The notes beneath the pieces are model-generated. The model did not search any database and was not told where the DNA came from. It saw nothing but the letters and a program-made list of their open reading frames with translations. This document shows positions 19,551 to 32,109 of a DNA stretch of 64,000 nucleotides, in pieces. Source of the stretch: Silene latifolia (lineage: Eukaryota > Streptophyta > Magnoliopsida > Caryophyllales > Caryophyllaceae); the NCBI RefSeq assembly GCF_048544455.1, contig NC_133538.1, forward strand, positions 146,747,922 to 146,811,921, written 5' to 3'. The translations under genes were made by a program, and so were the position numbers. Numbering within the stretch: the stretch's first letter is position 1; each line of letters begins with the position of its first letter.

Positions 19551-21687
19551 AATATCCCCAAACCGAACCTTTGCTCGTCCCGAGTAAAGAGGTGACAAAG
19601 ACTAGGACCATTATTTAAACTATCCTAATAACATAGCTGATATGAGACAATTAGCGGGTCTCACTCCGCCCCTTCAACTCACAACAAGACAACCATGAGG
19701 TAGGATGCCTTCTTGCAAGGCAAGGTGGGTCTTGCCAAAATGGCGACACATCCAAACATTAAGCACACAAAATCAAATAATGGATGCATCTACAGAGAGA
19801 ATAGCCACTTCCTCATCTAGTGGCGGAGGCAACTAAGAGAGAACAAATTTAAGAGCATATAATCCTTCACAAATACTAGTTCAGCAAATTACTAAGGCTA
19901 AGAGGATGGCACTAAATCACCTCCAAATGGTGTTAAACTAGACTACTTTCGTCCTCAATTCCCAAATGCTTTCGTCAAGAGCGATCGGATGGTGGTGGAA
20001 TGATGATCCTTATGATGCTAGTAGCATATGACATGACAAGTCTCGAATTCTCTACAAAAGTAAAGGTCATGGATCGTCCCAAGCTCGACAAAGTGGCTTA
20101 ACAAAAAGGCTTTTTGGGAATGAAATGCTCAAATCGTTATAACCAAAGGGTGGATATGACTAGTATTCAAAATTTGACCTCATTCAACTTTCACATTTCA
20201 AAAATTAGAGGTGGGGTTTGTCCCTTCCGGGCTAGTGTCCCTTGCTTTCGCCAATCGCTTATTAGGCAACCGGTTAACCTCTAGACAATAGCTTTTCGGG
20301 GTGATAGTCACTCTGTCTCTGGGCGGTTGAATTCACAACCGTGTGGGGGCTCAATTCAATGGATCCCTCTCCAAAGCACATCGAAGTGGTACGCCTCCAT
20401 CAAAACAACTAAAATTTCTCAACATTTCAACATTTCATAACATTTGAGGTTTCCTAAGCAATAAATTACTTCCACATATAAAAATTTTCGAAATGAGCAT
20501 TTCAAACTTATTGATAGAAAAGTATTTTTGGGTTGCCTTACCACAAGGTCAATCAAGGTCACCTAGACAAGTTAACCAAGTCCACATCGCATCACGAGGT
20601 TGGAATAGGTGGCTCACATGCAAACTCATGATTAGGCTTTGGGTCATGGGTCAAAAGACACTAGTATGACACAACCTAGGGTGTTTTACAACCATTCTAG
20701 TAGGCAAAGTCTTAAGTTGAAATAGTATTCGTAATGGTTTTGTTGCTCTTGTCAAAGTTCTCAATTAGGCACTTTTCAAAATATTTCATCTAAATGCAAC
20801 TATATGCCATGATGCAACTATTATATACATCCTAATGCAAGTGATTCTACCAACTAATATGACATATAAACTAAATGCAAGTCCTAAGTTCACATTGTTA
20901 TACCGCATCAACCAAAATAAAGCCACATAGTCATTAACATAAAGAGGAAAAAGGAGATTGGAAAGATCATACCATGCGGTCTTCATGATCCTCATGTCTC
21001 GGATGTGGCGTAGTCAATCAATGTGAACAAGGATAGAACAAACAAATATAAACAATAATACATGACTACACTAAAAAGGAAATAAACATGTTTTTGGGTT
21101 TTTCAATTTTCAAATTTTTATGGTTTTTCGAAATTTTTCAATTTTTTTGGATTTTTGAATAAAAGTTAAGTTAGAATTCCCCATCCCCACACTAATATGG
21201 GCATTGTTCTCAATGGCCAAAATGATGGGAAATTATGCAAACATGATGCATGATTTCTACACTAAATGCAAGCTACACTAATCTACACTACATGATGCAT
21301 GGTTTTTGTTTATGACGGAGAGGATAATTTAGATTACCCCCCGTTGTGTATGCATTAACTTCCCCAAACCGATCTAGACATTATTGCTAATATCCTAAGG
21401 TTGGGTGTAGTTCATGCACACACTATGCAATACATGAAACTAATTTTGTCATTTTGGATTTTGAAATGTGGGAACAATAAAATGAGAACACCTCAATGGG
21501 GCCGAGGTGTTAGTCCTCAATGGTGCTAGGACTACTCCAACAATGATCAAGATAAATAAATATACAAGTTAACAAAACACAAACTTCTTTTCATGAAACT
21601 TGAAAATTAAAGATAGGAGATGAGGGAACTTCACTTAAACTTAGGTGGGTGCCTCTCGCCCGCTCCACCTAGCTATGAAGTAATCCT
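19551..21687 (-). other. non-coding 3' region of family B
   Basis: About 2.1 kb with no supportable gene. On the minus strand it runs from the end of ORF1 to the polypurine tract. A second purine-tract-like word (inverted CTTCCCCAAACC) lies at 21359-21370. A T-rich run (about 21100-21160) is present. Bases 19551-21231 recur nearly unchanged at 37380-39060. Confidence 0.8.
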
Positions 21688-23334
21688 CTAGAGATCGGCA
21701 TCATCTCCTTCTAGATCGCTATACCATATCTCCTTTGATGCATCACTCATACTTGGGTCCATGAACTCGTCCTCTTCACTTTCAAGCTCCACCGTGTCTC
21801 CTCCGCAAGAGTTGTTGCTTCCCTCCTCTTGTTTCCCGTTTGCTCCTTCATTTGCCCTCTCCGAATTGGGGAAGAGTAGGTCCATTTGAGCCCATGAGGG
21901 AAATGCTCCTTCCTCACTAGTCTTTCCCTTTTGAACCATATCGTGGTATTTAGGATAGAGTGCATAGTAAATGTCCACGTTGGTTTTGTATTGGCGGAAG
22001 TGCAAATCTTATAGAATTCCCGTGACAAAGTCGTCACGGGGAAGGATAAAGGAGTTGGGATGGTTATAAGGTTGATAAGGAAATGGGTAGGGAGGCACTT
22101 TGATCTTTTCATCTCGGGATTGTTGCTCTTGTTGTTGTTGTTGGGGATTTAGAGGTGGTGCTTGTCTTGGTTGGGTTGGGTTTGGAGGGATGAGGTAGGA
22201 AGGGATTGGAGACAAAGGTCCTCTTCTCGGGGAAATTCGTGGAAGGCCGGTCATTGGTAGATATATCGGATCGCTTCCTTTCGTTAACCATTTGATCCGC
22301 TTATCAACCCCCTCAAGGGTTATCCAATGATGATGAATGAGAAGAAGATCTTCATTTATCCTCATGTTTCCCGAAAGTGGAGCATACTCATTATTCTCGT
22401 TGAATTTTGGATTGGAATGCCTTGCAAGCCTAGGAATGAGTCCTCAATTCACAATGTGTTTCATCCCGTCATCATCACCATTCCTAAACTTTGCCCATTT
22501 CTCGAGTAACACTAGCGGTGCATTGAAGTGGTACGCACTTTTTCCTTGAATATTGAGGTAGGATTCCATAAACACAAGGTCTAATTGGTTCACGATTGCC
22601 AGATCTCGGCGAGCAAAGAGGGTGCCCGAGAGGAACCGGTAAGTGACCCTTAAGATTGGATTTTGAATATGAAAAGCAAGACATTCCTTGTTGTGTATGA
22701 AGTCTCGGCCGGTCATGGCCCTCCACAAAGGCTCAACACTGTATTTCTTTGGCTTCGATGTTCGGGTAGGCGTAACATCGTGTCCAAGCACATTTGCGAA
22801 TTCTACAAGGGTCATCATTCTTGGGACATTTTCCAACCTAAACTTTATGCAAATTGTTTTGTTCAAGGTTGTAATCTTCAAAAAGCTCAAAAACTCAAGC
22901 ACAAGAGATCGATAAGTTTGCTCATACATATGGAAAAGGGTGGAGAGACCAAATACTTCAAAGAGAGCTTCCAGTTGGTGATAAATCCCAAGTTTCCTCA
23001 AGGTATCATGACATAAAAACTTAGTGGGAAGAATGTTCTTACTTAGAAGCCGGTGGAAGACTAATCTTTGCACATCATTGACAAATTCCACATTTGAGAA
23101 GTCATCAAGCCTTGTAAGATCTACAATCTCTTCATGCTCCCTTCTTAATGTGTTGACATGGGAGGTAGAAGAACTTCCCCTTATCCTTGGTCTCCTCCTA
23201 TTCCTAAAAGAGGATCTCCTTGGTGCCATTCCTTGATTATAGAGCTGGATTCTTTTGATTTGTGAAGGAATAAAGATGCTCCTTGTTGATTGAGTGTTGC
23301 CTTTGGAAACCCTAGAAAATTGGGGCTTTTTCAT
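21688..23334 (-). pseudogene. family B ORF1, 'ATHILA ORF-1'-like protein (two in-frame stops)
   Basis: One reading frame of 549 codons with no frameshift. The likeliest start is MAPRRSSFRNRRRPRIRG at 23229. The basic N-terminus is followed by the family domain: QRLVFHRLLSKNILPTKFL, LVLEFLSFLKI, IKFRLENVPRMMTLVEFANV, YRFLSGTLFARRD and MESYLNIQGKSAYHFNAP. Then comes a Pro/Gln-rich stretch and a very acidic C-terminus (ELESEEDEFMD). In-frame stops are at 22444-22446 (fits TGG to TGA) and 22009-22011. It lies between pol and the 3' LTR, the position of env-like genes, but I see no convincing signal peptide or membrane anchor. Function unknown. Confidence 0.78.
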
Positions 23335-23461
23335 TTTGTGGGGGTTTAAGAGTGATTTGGATATGCTTGGGAGTCATAAGGAGGTGGGTTTTATAATGCA
23401 AGAGGAAGGAGGGGTGATGTGTCACTAAATGTGTGGTGGGGTGTAATTTTAATTAAGAAAA

Positions 23462-23682
23462 GACGGGTCAAATCAGCGTGGGAAGACGGGAGGATTCGAG
23501 CAGAAGACGCTCGGATTCAGGCTTCTCGGGACGGGCGGATTCTGGGTAAGACGCCCGGATTCTGTCACAGCTAAATTTCCAAAAATATGACGCCATAGAG
23601 ACGGGCGTCCCGAGCATGAGACGCTCGGATTCTTTCTTATCGGGACGGGAGTCTTCTTCTGAAGACGGGCGGATTCCTTTCC
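23462..23682. repeat. GC-rich word cluster, internal, family B
   Basis: Words such as GACGGGCGGATTC, GACGCCCGGATTCTG, GACGCTCGGATTC and GAAGACGGGCGGATTC recur with irregular spacing. Copia D inserted within this cluster; it resumes at 31770. The same vocabulary occurs in the family B LTRs. Confidence 0.85.
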
Positions 23683-23693
23683 AGGGATTTTGC

Positions 23694-24962
23694 TGTTGGA
23701 ATATGTGTCCTCCGACAATAATGCCATCACATCTGTTGATCATAATGATCACATATTTAAATCTCATTTTAAAAGAATACGTTTGGGAAGTATTTTTACT
23801 GTCAACTGGTCCACACATATCGGTAATGATTGGCTGACTAGAGTTTGCCATTATTGTCGTGCGACGGTGGTGATCCGTTGATCCCCTAGGTCATACCTAT
23901 AGGGCAACACTCTTAATTGATCATTTAATTGATCGTATAACGTTACGAGTCAATTAAATTATTTAAAATTGACGGAAGATTTTGGAAGTATTATTAACGT
24001 ATCTCATTGAAATTTGAAATGAGATACGGTCTGAGTAACCGAATTCTATCATTACTCAGAAGAAATTATTGTTTAAGGAAACAATTAAATTTGAATGAAT
24101 TATTATAAATACAAATTGTTGTGATTTATAATTGGTAAAACATTTTGGTACAAGTAATTATGAATTACTAAGTCGATTTTTGTATATGACATATTTTTAT
24201 TAATACGTTGATTTTTAATATGTTAAAAATACATAACAAATTTATGTAACATATGACATTTGACATAAGACAAATTGGCATTTTGACAAAGATAATATGG
24301 AGTCCATATTATCTATATGTACCGAAATTAAGGGAGGATTAAGGATAATATTGTCTTTATAATGTGAGTGGTAAACACAATGATTACCTACTAAACTAGC
24401 CATGCAACCCTAATGCTCATTGTGAAGAACAACTCAAGCATGCATTGGCTCCCTCTAATCCCCCCTTCCACCCGGTTTTATGAGATGAAAAACCACTTTG
24501 GTTTTCATCTTATTTTTACCTAATATACACTAAAATGTAGTTAGTGTATCAATCATTCTTCATTCACCTAAAATTAGAATTTTAGAAAGATAAAAAAACC
24601 TTCCTCTTCTCTTCGCTCTCAACCGGTTTTGGGAGATTAAAACCAAATTATTTTGGGTCAATTTTTCTACAAAAATTAATATTGTCTAGTATACATAATA
24701 TTAATTTTATTAAGAGTGTGCTTTGGGTATTAATCCTTGGGAGAGATCCTACACTTGGGTTTCATCCAAAAGGAAAGCACAAGAACAAGAGAGAAGGTGA
24801 TCTTTCTTGTGCCCATTTAAACCGAATTTCCAATGTAAGGATGAATGCTTCTTCTTTATTTTGTTTATAAGTTTGCATGCATAAGATCATTTATTAATTT
24901 TATGACAAACTAAAATAGAACATATATGAATATTTTAGGTATATAGATCTACTTTTCCTTCA
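23694..24962 (+). repeat. 5' LTR of copia D
   Basis: 1269 bp, TGTTGGAATATGTG to TTTTCCTTCA. It is nearly identical to 30480-31753 apart from scattered changes and a small indel near 24757. A TATA-like TTATAAAT lies at about 24103-24110. Copia E carries a related, more divergent LTR on the other strand (45779-47064). Confidence 0.93.
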
Positions 24963-24963
24963 A

Positions 24964-24978
24964 TCGGTATCAAGAGCC
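24964..24978 (+). other. primer-binding site of copia D, initiator-Met type
   Basis: TCGGTATCAAGAGCC lies just after the 5' LTR. It resembles the TGGTATCAGAGC site complementary to initiator tRNA-Met, standard for plant copia elements, with an extra A and a T-to-C change. Copia E has a similar variant, inverted, at 45763-45776. Confidence 0.7.
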
Positions 24979-27216
24979 ATGGTTGTTTGCATGAAAATCG
25001 GTTAAAAGTTTTTCCGAGTTATAAAGATTAACATATAAAACTTGTATAATTTGTGTTATTATGATATATCACAAAATTAATTTTTGCATGTTAAATTTTC
25101 TGATCCTAAAATGTTTTTAGGATATTTTGGTTATTTTATGGATTTTTATTGTTCATATTACACCATAATGGCATTAAAATATGATTTTATGAGTAAAAAT
25201 GTCATTTTCGGACTAAAATTAGATAAACTTCTAATTTTCCAGTGATTTTGGGATATGTTGTCAAATGTATTATTTTTAGATGACCTGTAAATTTTCATTA
25301 TTTTTGGACTTCTTATGCTCGAAAAATGGATTTTTCATTGTTAAAATCGGATTTAAGTGAAAATAGGTTAATATGAGATAAATTTTGAATCTGGTCATAC
25401 AAATATAGTATGTTGTCACATGAAATTTTACAAGATGTGTGTAAAATAATAGGCTATAGTGAAGTCTTTTTGCATGATTTATGGATTTTTGAAGAAAAAT
25501 AGCATGAATAGTGAGTTTATTAGTGAAATATTAATAAAACATACTCTATGACTAAGGAAAAACATTATATGTTGCATTTTATTATCTTTTTTCAGATCTA
25601 AAATTGAAAAGTTGATGTGTATAATTTTTCACATATTTTTATGATTATTTTTGTTAAAACCGATAAACCGCAACATTGTTTTTCCGGATAAATTTCCTAA
25701 TTTTTAACCTAAGTTTTTGAACATTATGAGTGTCATGATATTTTTTCTAGAATGTTCATGAGTTTAAATTTCAAATTTTGAATTTATTTGAAATTTTGTG
25801 ATTTATTTGAAGTTTATAGCTTATTTTTATAATTTTTAAGTCCATTAATGAACAAATTTTAGAAATATGAGTTAATTATGGTTAAATAATTAGTGAAGAC
25901 TAAATTTTGAGTCCTAAGAGGTTAGGGTAATTAACTTATGCATAAATATGAATTTATGTAATTTTTGTGATTATAAAATGTTGAAATCACGCAAATCAGT
26001 AAAAACCAAGTAATATACGATATTGGCTAATTAAAGGCGATTTAGTATAAAATTGGGCATGTTCATACATATTATAATGCTGCATTTTCTTTATGATTGA
26101 CATAATTTTAATTTATGTAATTTTTGAATTATGTAATTTTTACTTAGTATGGCCTTAGTTTTTAATTGTTATTTCCCGAAATGTATGGGAATATCGATTC
26201 GGTTGTAATTTATTGTGATCTCGTATCACCGTTTTGTAATTTAATAGATTTATTTTATTTTAGTTACAAATGTATAATAGGAAATTATGTAATTTATTAT
26301 GTAATTTTATTCATTTCGGAGTTCCCAAAGACGGATTTCTTCAAGATGGCGATACATAAAGACGGTGTTACCTTGAGATGCGTGCCACAACCGAAGTTCA
26401 AGGGACCAATGGAGTTGGTTTCCGAATGTGTAATAGTTAAATAGTTTTCTATTTTAGGAAGGCCATACTAGGATTTTATTTTTTTTATTTTTTTTTATGC
26501 TTTGCATTTTATTTATATGTCGCATGCATCGCTAAATCGCCATAACTAAACATGCATCTTCTTTCATCGAGTTTATCGACCGTGTCAATTAGAATTATCG
26601 TAGTTCACCGCTTTAGTTCACTTAAAACGTGATAGATAATAAATTGACATGACCTCTCGCTAAAACAATTAATTGAGACATAGCCTTACCAAATAGTAGA
26701 AACCATGGAAACCTATTTCGCGAGGGAGTGCACTCGACCCTACCGGGGTACAAACCTTGTTACGTAGGGGAAGTGGGTGATGAATTTTTATCCACCGAGT
26801 TCATGTTTATGAGGGTTTCATCGGCCATACCGTGCCCAAGTTGATGTGGATTTGGATCATGGACACATTTATTCGAAATTTGGATTGAGCTCAACGGAAG
26901 TATTCGTGACCGTAGTTGCATGTGTTCCAGGCTATAGATAATTATTAAAGTAATTTTATCGACCAAGAGTTCTAAAAGTAGAATCGATTAAAACGTTAAT
27001 CCACTGGGTTATATTGATAAGGGTTTCATCGGCCATACCGTGCCTAAGTCGATATGAATTTGGGTCTTGGAATCATTTATCTAGTTGGGTAGAGGTCACT
27101 AGAAAAATGCATAAAACTTGTTTAAATTATAAATTTTTACGAGTATTATTATTAAAACGACATTTGTTTTACTCCTTCTATTTTGTTTTGTAGACCACTT
27201 CTTTTTCTCATAACAA
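24979..27216 (+). other. long untranslated leader of copia D
   Basis: 2.2 kb, very A/T-rich, with no supportable gene. It contains two related segments with GGGTTTCATCGGCCATACCGTGCC (about 26813 and 27024). Its first 1.5 kb match copia E inverted (44230-45762). Confidence 0.75.
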
Positions 27217-28007
27217 ATGGCAACACCAACCCCTAACGCCACGCCTCTCGCTAATTCATCTTGGCTCTGATCCTTCATGGATCGATGTAAACTTGAAAAG
27301 AATGGGTCAAATTTCTCCGATTGGGATGCCCAACTCAAACTAGCCGCCCAAGGTGACGACAAGCTTCGTTACCTTACCGAGGCCTCTCCACCCGAACCTA
27401 CTACTAGGTCGACCGCCGCCACTAGGGAAGCATATGAGGCTTACCAAAAGGAGTCCGCCGCAATGAAAAATGTCTTGATATTTGGGATGGAGGCGGATCT
27501 CCAAAGGAGAGCCTTTAAAATGGGCAACGCTAATGAGATTTACTCCAAGCTTGTGACAATGTGTTCACAAACTCCGCGGATCGTCCAATATGAGGCGGCC
27601 GCGGCATTCTTTGATCTCGACTTCAAAGAGGGCCAAAGGTTAGCCCTCATGTGCTCAAACTTATGGAACTTGTCGAGACCTTGAAGATTCAAAAGGTTGA
27701 AATCCCCAAAGAACTCATTGTAGATAGGATTCTACACTCCTTGTCCAAAGTCAAAGCATATGTTCAATTCCGGGTGAATATTAACATGCAAGACAAGGAT
27801 GTGTCTCTTGAAGAATTGCACAAGTTACTTGTGCAAGCCGAAAGGGACATGGGGTTAAATGTGAACCCTCCAAAGGATTGTCAATCACCAAGTACACTTG
27901 CGAAATCTAAAACTATTAGTCGATCTATGAGATATTTGTCCTTATACTTCAACATCATTATTTGTGTCTCATATGCTATCTTTGAATCTATAGTGTATTT
28001 ATTCTAA
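27217..28007 (+). pseudogene. copia D gag (frameshifted, no zinc knuckle)
   Basis: The start MATPTPNATPLANSSWL is followed by an in-frame stop (27268-27270). The copia gag core then follows (FSDWDAQLKLAAQGDD, KNVLIFGMEADLQRRAF, IYSKLVTMCSQ). Near 27640 the frame shifts to one giving LKLMELVETLKIQKVEIPKE, VDRILHSLSKVKAYVQFRVN and a helical end (LEELHKLLVQAERDMG). The family is the UBN2-type copia capsid protein. No CCHC knuckle is seen before the final stop (28005-28007). The last 30 or so residues look unrelated to gag, suggesting deletion of knuckle and pol. Non-functional as read. Confidence 0.82.
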
Positions 28008-30467
28008 AGATAGAGTGGGAGAAAAATGAGGACACAACACACGATAAATTTGTGTACTTGTGTAAATGAGATCTACGCAAGAGAGAATGATTTGAATGAA
28101 GGTATATATCTATTCACATAGTGTACCCAAATAGATGAGATCTATGGTCTCAAGTAAGTTCTATATGACTTAAGAGACCAAGTAATGTAGTCATAAGAGT
28201 ATGTTCTCAAGATTACTACACGAGGAGACCAAAAGAAAGCTTTGGAAGAAAAAATGACTAATGTAAAGTCTTAACAAGAGTTTTGACTAGTTTATGAAAA
28301 TTTTTGACCAATAGTTTCAACCTTGAGATTTACTTAAGAGCCTAAATGAATCAAAGTAACATACTAGTTATGAACGAATTGCAAGGATTGATATACCGAT
28401 ATCCTCTATAGCTAAGTTTTTAACCTCGCAAATGTCATTACTTAACCGCATTATGAAAATGAATTGGTTAAACCTCCTTCTAAATGGGATATTTTGAAGG
28501 ACGTGTATTAGATATTACTTATATTTAATAAATGACATTTCCACACATCATTATGACATGAATGTGTTAGATATTTAAAATCTCTTTCCATAAGGTTAAG
28601 ATGAGACCTCTTCGAAATAGGAATTTTGAAAGGATATGATGGGAACATATATGGCTTCATCTTAATAACTTTGCAAAAGCAACATACATTCCAATTTTGA
28701 AATGTTTTCGATTAAGTAATCAATTTCGAAACATGTGGAATTAAGTGGGAGTTTGAAATTATCATGTGAAGACATGGAATTTAGTGGGAGCCGTCATCCT
28801 TTGAATGTTTACAACTCATCACTCATCGAAGAATGACGAGCTAATACCTTCTTTCACAAAGAAGTATTTGAGTTTTCAATTCTGGATGAATATGGACTAT
28901 GATGAATCCAATTACATCAAGAAATATTGGATTAGTATTAAGAGATACACATCGTATCAACATACACATAGGTTATTCATGTAGATGGAATTGCCATAAG
29001 CAGTCATGGTCGTTCATTGAACCTATGAACGGTTGATCTCATGATTATTAGTAACTAATATTTCCGCCATTAGAATAATCATGCACATGTCCAATAGTGA
29101 ATCATATGCATGAGAGCATGATGATTCATTGGCAAGCCATACAAGAAACGTCATCACTTCTCGAGGAGAATCCGATGAGCGATTTCAGTGTTTGACAGAA
29201 TACTCTATTATGTGTTAAGAGGTTGCACATATTATAGAAAATCCGAACACACGTAAAGATTTATGAAAATCTTAAACTTTTCAAGTCAAAAGGAGAAATA
29301 AGAAGTTTGGAAAGATACTTAGTTGAATAAGAAGTTACTCAAAACTAATCTTTCCTAACTATGCTAGGACTTGTAAGAAGTGCTAAGCTAATCATCTTGA
29401 CAAATTGTTGCAAGACTCTACAAAACATATACCTAGTGCATTGTGTGTAGATGGAGTACTTGATCAGTACAAGTTATATCATTCACCACAAATTTGTTCG
29501 TTATGTGATAATCGATAAGGAAGTTCTTTCAAGATAAAGAACCGAAACCAAGGTCGGGAACCTTGATGTGTACTTGGTAAGGTTCATGCTATGAGAGAGA
29601 ACATGAATGTAAAGGAAAGTGCAAGTATAAGAAGTTTGAACACATGGACACATGGCATATTAAACTTCTATTGCAATCAACAAGTGTTTACACACTTACG
29701 ATATGCATCACAAGGTTGTAATATGGTATTGACTACCCGAGTGTGATGTCGACATTTGTCGTTTGAGTTATTATTAACTCACCTTATACATTGTTATATA
29801 CAACCGGGTTGTAGAGACAATTGAACCCAGATAAAGTGAACATGGATTAACATTGTATTTGCCCATAGTCACTTGTATGAGGTGACGTCTCAAAGTGACT
29901 AGAGTGTGATGCGATTGATGGCAAGTTCAAGTGCCATGGAGTCATGTGAGATGACTAGTCGATCACATAGGCAGACTCTTAGGAACTTTTGTCGGGCCTT
30001 ATGACCGCTTATAGAGTTCTGGCAAATTTATATAGCCTGGTCGTGGCGAGAGCTGCTATAGTATTCAAATGAGTCGATAATTTTGACTAAAGACTATTCG
30101 CCTAAGATGGCACAGTTTCAGATTAACTTTGATTTGTGTTACTACGACCTTCGTAAATGGGGTCAAATGGGCATATTTTGGGTTATAATGGCTGTGGCTA
30201 GTTGAAGGGAATAAGTGCGATAGGAATTGTCCACCCCTTGTCAGGTATATAACAATATCTCAGGGCCACTCGAGTAGTAATGAACTGGAAATGCGTGGCC
30301 ACGCTCGGAATGTATCCATGGTGGATAAATCCGGTCAATCAGTTATTCTCCAGATCGAGGAAACCACTCTCGATATGATCACTTGCAAGTACGACCTGAA
30401 AGACACCTTGCATTGAGTGGGAGATAGTAATAGGACAAGAGAATTGGTGACGCCCACTTGTCGAGGA
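28008..30467 (+). other. 2.5 kb without recognisable genes in copia D
   Basis: This stretch stands where integrase, RT and RNase H should be. I find no pol motif in any frame. Its last 600 bp or so (from AGTCACTTGTATGAGGTGACGTCT near 29867) match the 3' end of copia F (47065-47684) and are probably a conserved 3' untranslated region. Confidence 0.7.
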
Positions 30468-30479
30468 CAAGTGGGAGAT
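30468..30479 (+). other. polypurine tract of copia D
   Basis: ACAAGTGGGAGAT lies immediately before the 3' LTR (TGTTGG at 30480), the expected place of the plus-strand primer. F has the same word at 47673-47684. Confidence 0.8.
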
Positions 30480-31753
30480 TGTTGGAATATGTGTCCTCCG
30501 ACAATAATGCGATCACAACTGTTGATCATAATGATCACATGTTTAAATCTCATTTTAAAAGAATACGTTTGGGAAGTATTTTTACTGTCAACTGGTCCAC
30601 ACATATCGGTAATGATTGGCTGACTAGAGTTTGACATTACTGTCGTGCGACGGTAGTGATCAGTTGATCCCCTAAGTCATACCTATAGGGCAACACTCTT
30701 AATTGATCATTTAATTGATCGTATAACGTTACGAGTCAATTAAATTATTTAAAATTGACGGAAGATTTTGGAAGTATTATTAACGTATCTCATTGAAATT
30801 TGAAATGAGATACGGTCTGAGTAACCGAATTCTATCATTACTCAGAAGAAATTATTGTTTAAGGAAACAATTAAATTTGAATGAATTATTATAAATACAA
30901 ATTGTTGTGATTTATAATTGGTAAAACATTTTGGTACAAGTAATTATGAATTACTAAGTCGATTTTTGTATATGACGTATTTTTATTAATACGTTGATTT
31001 TTAATATGTTAAAAATACATAACAAATTTATGTAACATATGACATTTGACATAAGACAAATTGGCATTTTGACAAAGATAATATGGAGTCCATATTATCT
31101 ATATGTACCGAAATTAAGGGAGGATTAAGGATAATATTGTGTTCATAATATGAGTGGTAAACACAATGATTACCTACTAAACTAGCCATGCAACCCTAAT
31201 GCTCATTGTGAAGAACAACTCAAGCATGCATTGGCTCCCTCTAATCCCCCCTTCCACCCGGTTTTATGAGATGAAAAACCACTTTGGTTTTTCATCTTAT
31301 TTTTACCTAATAAACACTAAAATGTAGTTAGTGTATCATTCATTCTTCATTCACCTAAAATTAGAATTTTAGAAAGATAAAAAACCTTCCTCTTCTCTTC
31401 TCTCTCAACCGGTTTTGGGAGATTAAAACCAAATTATTTTGGGTCAATTTTTCTACAAAAATTAATATTGTCTAGTATACATAATATTAATTTTATTAAG
31501 AGTGTGCTTTGGGTATTAATCCTTGGGAAAGATCCTACACTTGGGTCTTTGTTCATCCCAAAGAAAAGCACAAGAACAAGAGAGAAGGTGATCTCTCTTG
31601 TGCCCATTTAAACCGAATTTCCAATGTAAAGATGAATGCTTCTTCTTTATTTTGTTTATAAGTTTGCATGCATAAGATCATTTACTAATTTTATGACAAA
31701 CTAAAATAGAACATATATGAATATGTTAGGTATATAGATCTACTTTTCCATCA
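30480..31753 (+). repeat. 3' LTR of copia D
   Basis: 1274 bp, TGTTGGAATATGTG to TTTTCCATCA, close match to the 5' LTR. TATA-like TTATAAATAC at about 30889-30898. It is followed by TTTTC and the resumed family B sequence. Confidence 0.93.
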
Positions 31754-31769
31754 TTTTCTTGAAATGCAC

Positions 31770-31910
31770 AGGTAGAAAGACGAGCGTCTTCCCTCCTGAG
31801 ACGCTCGGATTCTCCTTCAGTCCCAAAATCTTCAAATCCTCAGTTTAGCAGGACGGACGGATTCTCCACAGGACGCCCGGATTCTGGCAAGCCGGCCGGA
31901 TTCCAGGGAA
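31770..31910. repeat. GC-rich word cluster, internal, family B (right half)
   Basis: Continuation of the cluster at 23462-23682 after copia D: GACGAGCGTCTTC, GACGCTCGGATTC, GACGGACGGATTC and GACGCCCGGATTC. It lies between the end of pol and ORF1 on the element's sense strand. Confidence 0.85.
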
Positions 31911-32109
31911 CACGCACGTGTTCAAGCTGTGAATTCTTCCTTTGACTTTCTTTCCTCTCCTAGATGCTTCCCCACACTTGAAAATTGGTTCCATCCTTCA
32001 TAAAAATTCGTTAGTGACCCTCCCTCACTTACCCTCATGAAAAGAGCTCATGGTTATTATTAAAAGAAGTGCAATAAAATTATAAATACAAGTTAGAGGG
32101 TTAGTATAT

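Larger units (their letters stand above)
23694..31753 (+). mobile_element. Copia D: gag-only Ty1-copia element
   Basis: 8060 bp with LTRs 23694-24962 and 30480-31753 (TGTTGGAATATGTG ... CCWTCA). A Met-type primer site, a 2.2 kb leader, a copia gag (27217-28007), 2.5 kb without recognisable genes and a GTGGGAGAT-type polypurine tract complete it. Flanks are TTTGC before and TTTTC after, at best an imperfect target duplication. No integrase, RT or protease is recognisable, so it is non-autonomous. It inserted into the family B GC-word cluster. Confidence 0.9.

Noticed and set aside
26280..26444. Short coding frame in the copia D leader (CVPQPKFKGPMELVSE)
   Set aside because: The matching region in E is divergent with disrupted frames; no domain. 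Treated as leader.
28020..29860. Decayed copia pol between D gag and its 3' region
   Set aside because: I looked for integrase and RT motifs in all frames and could not support any.
23689..31758. Perfect 5-bp target duplication for copia D
   Set aside because: Flanks are TTTGC and TTTTC, differing at one base, so only an imperfect duplication can be claimed.
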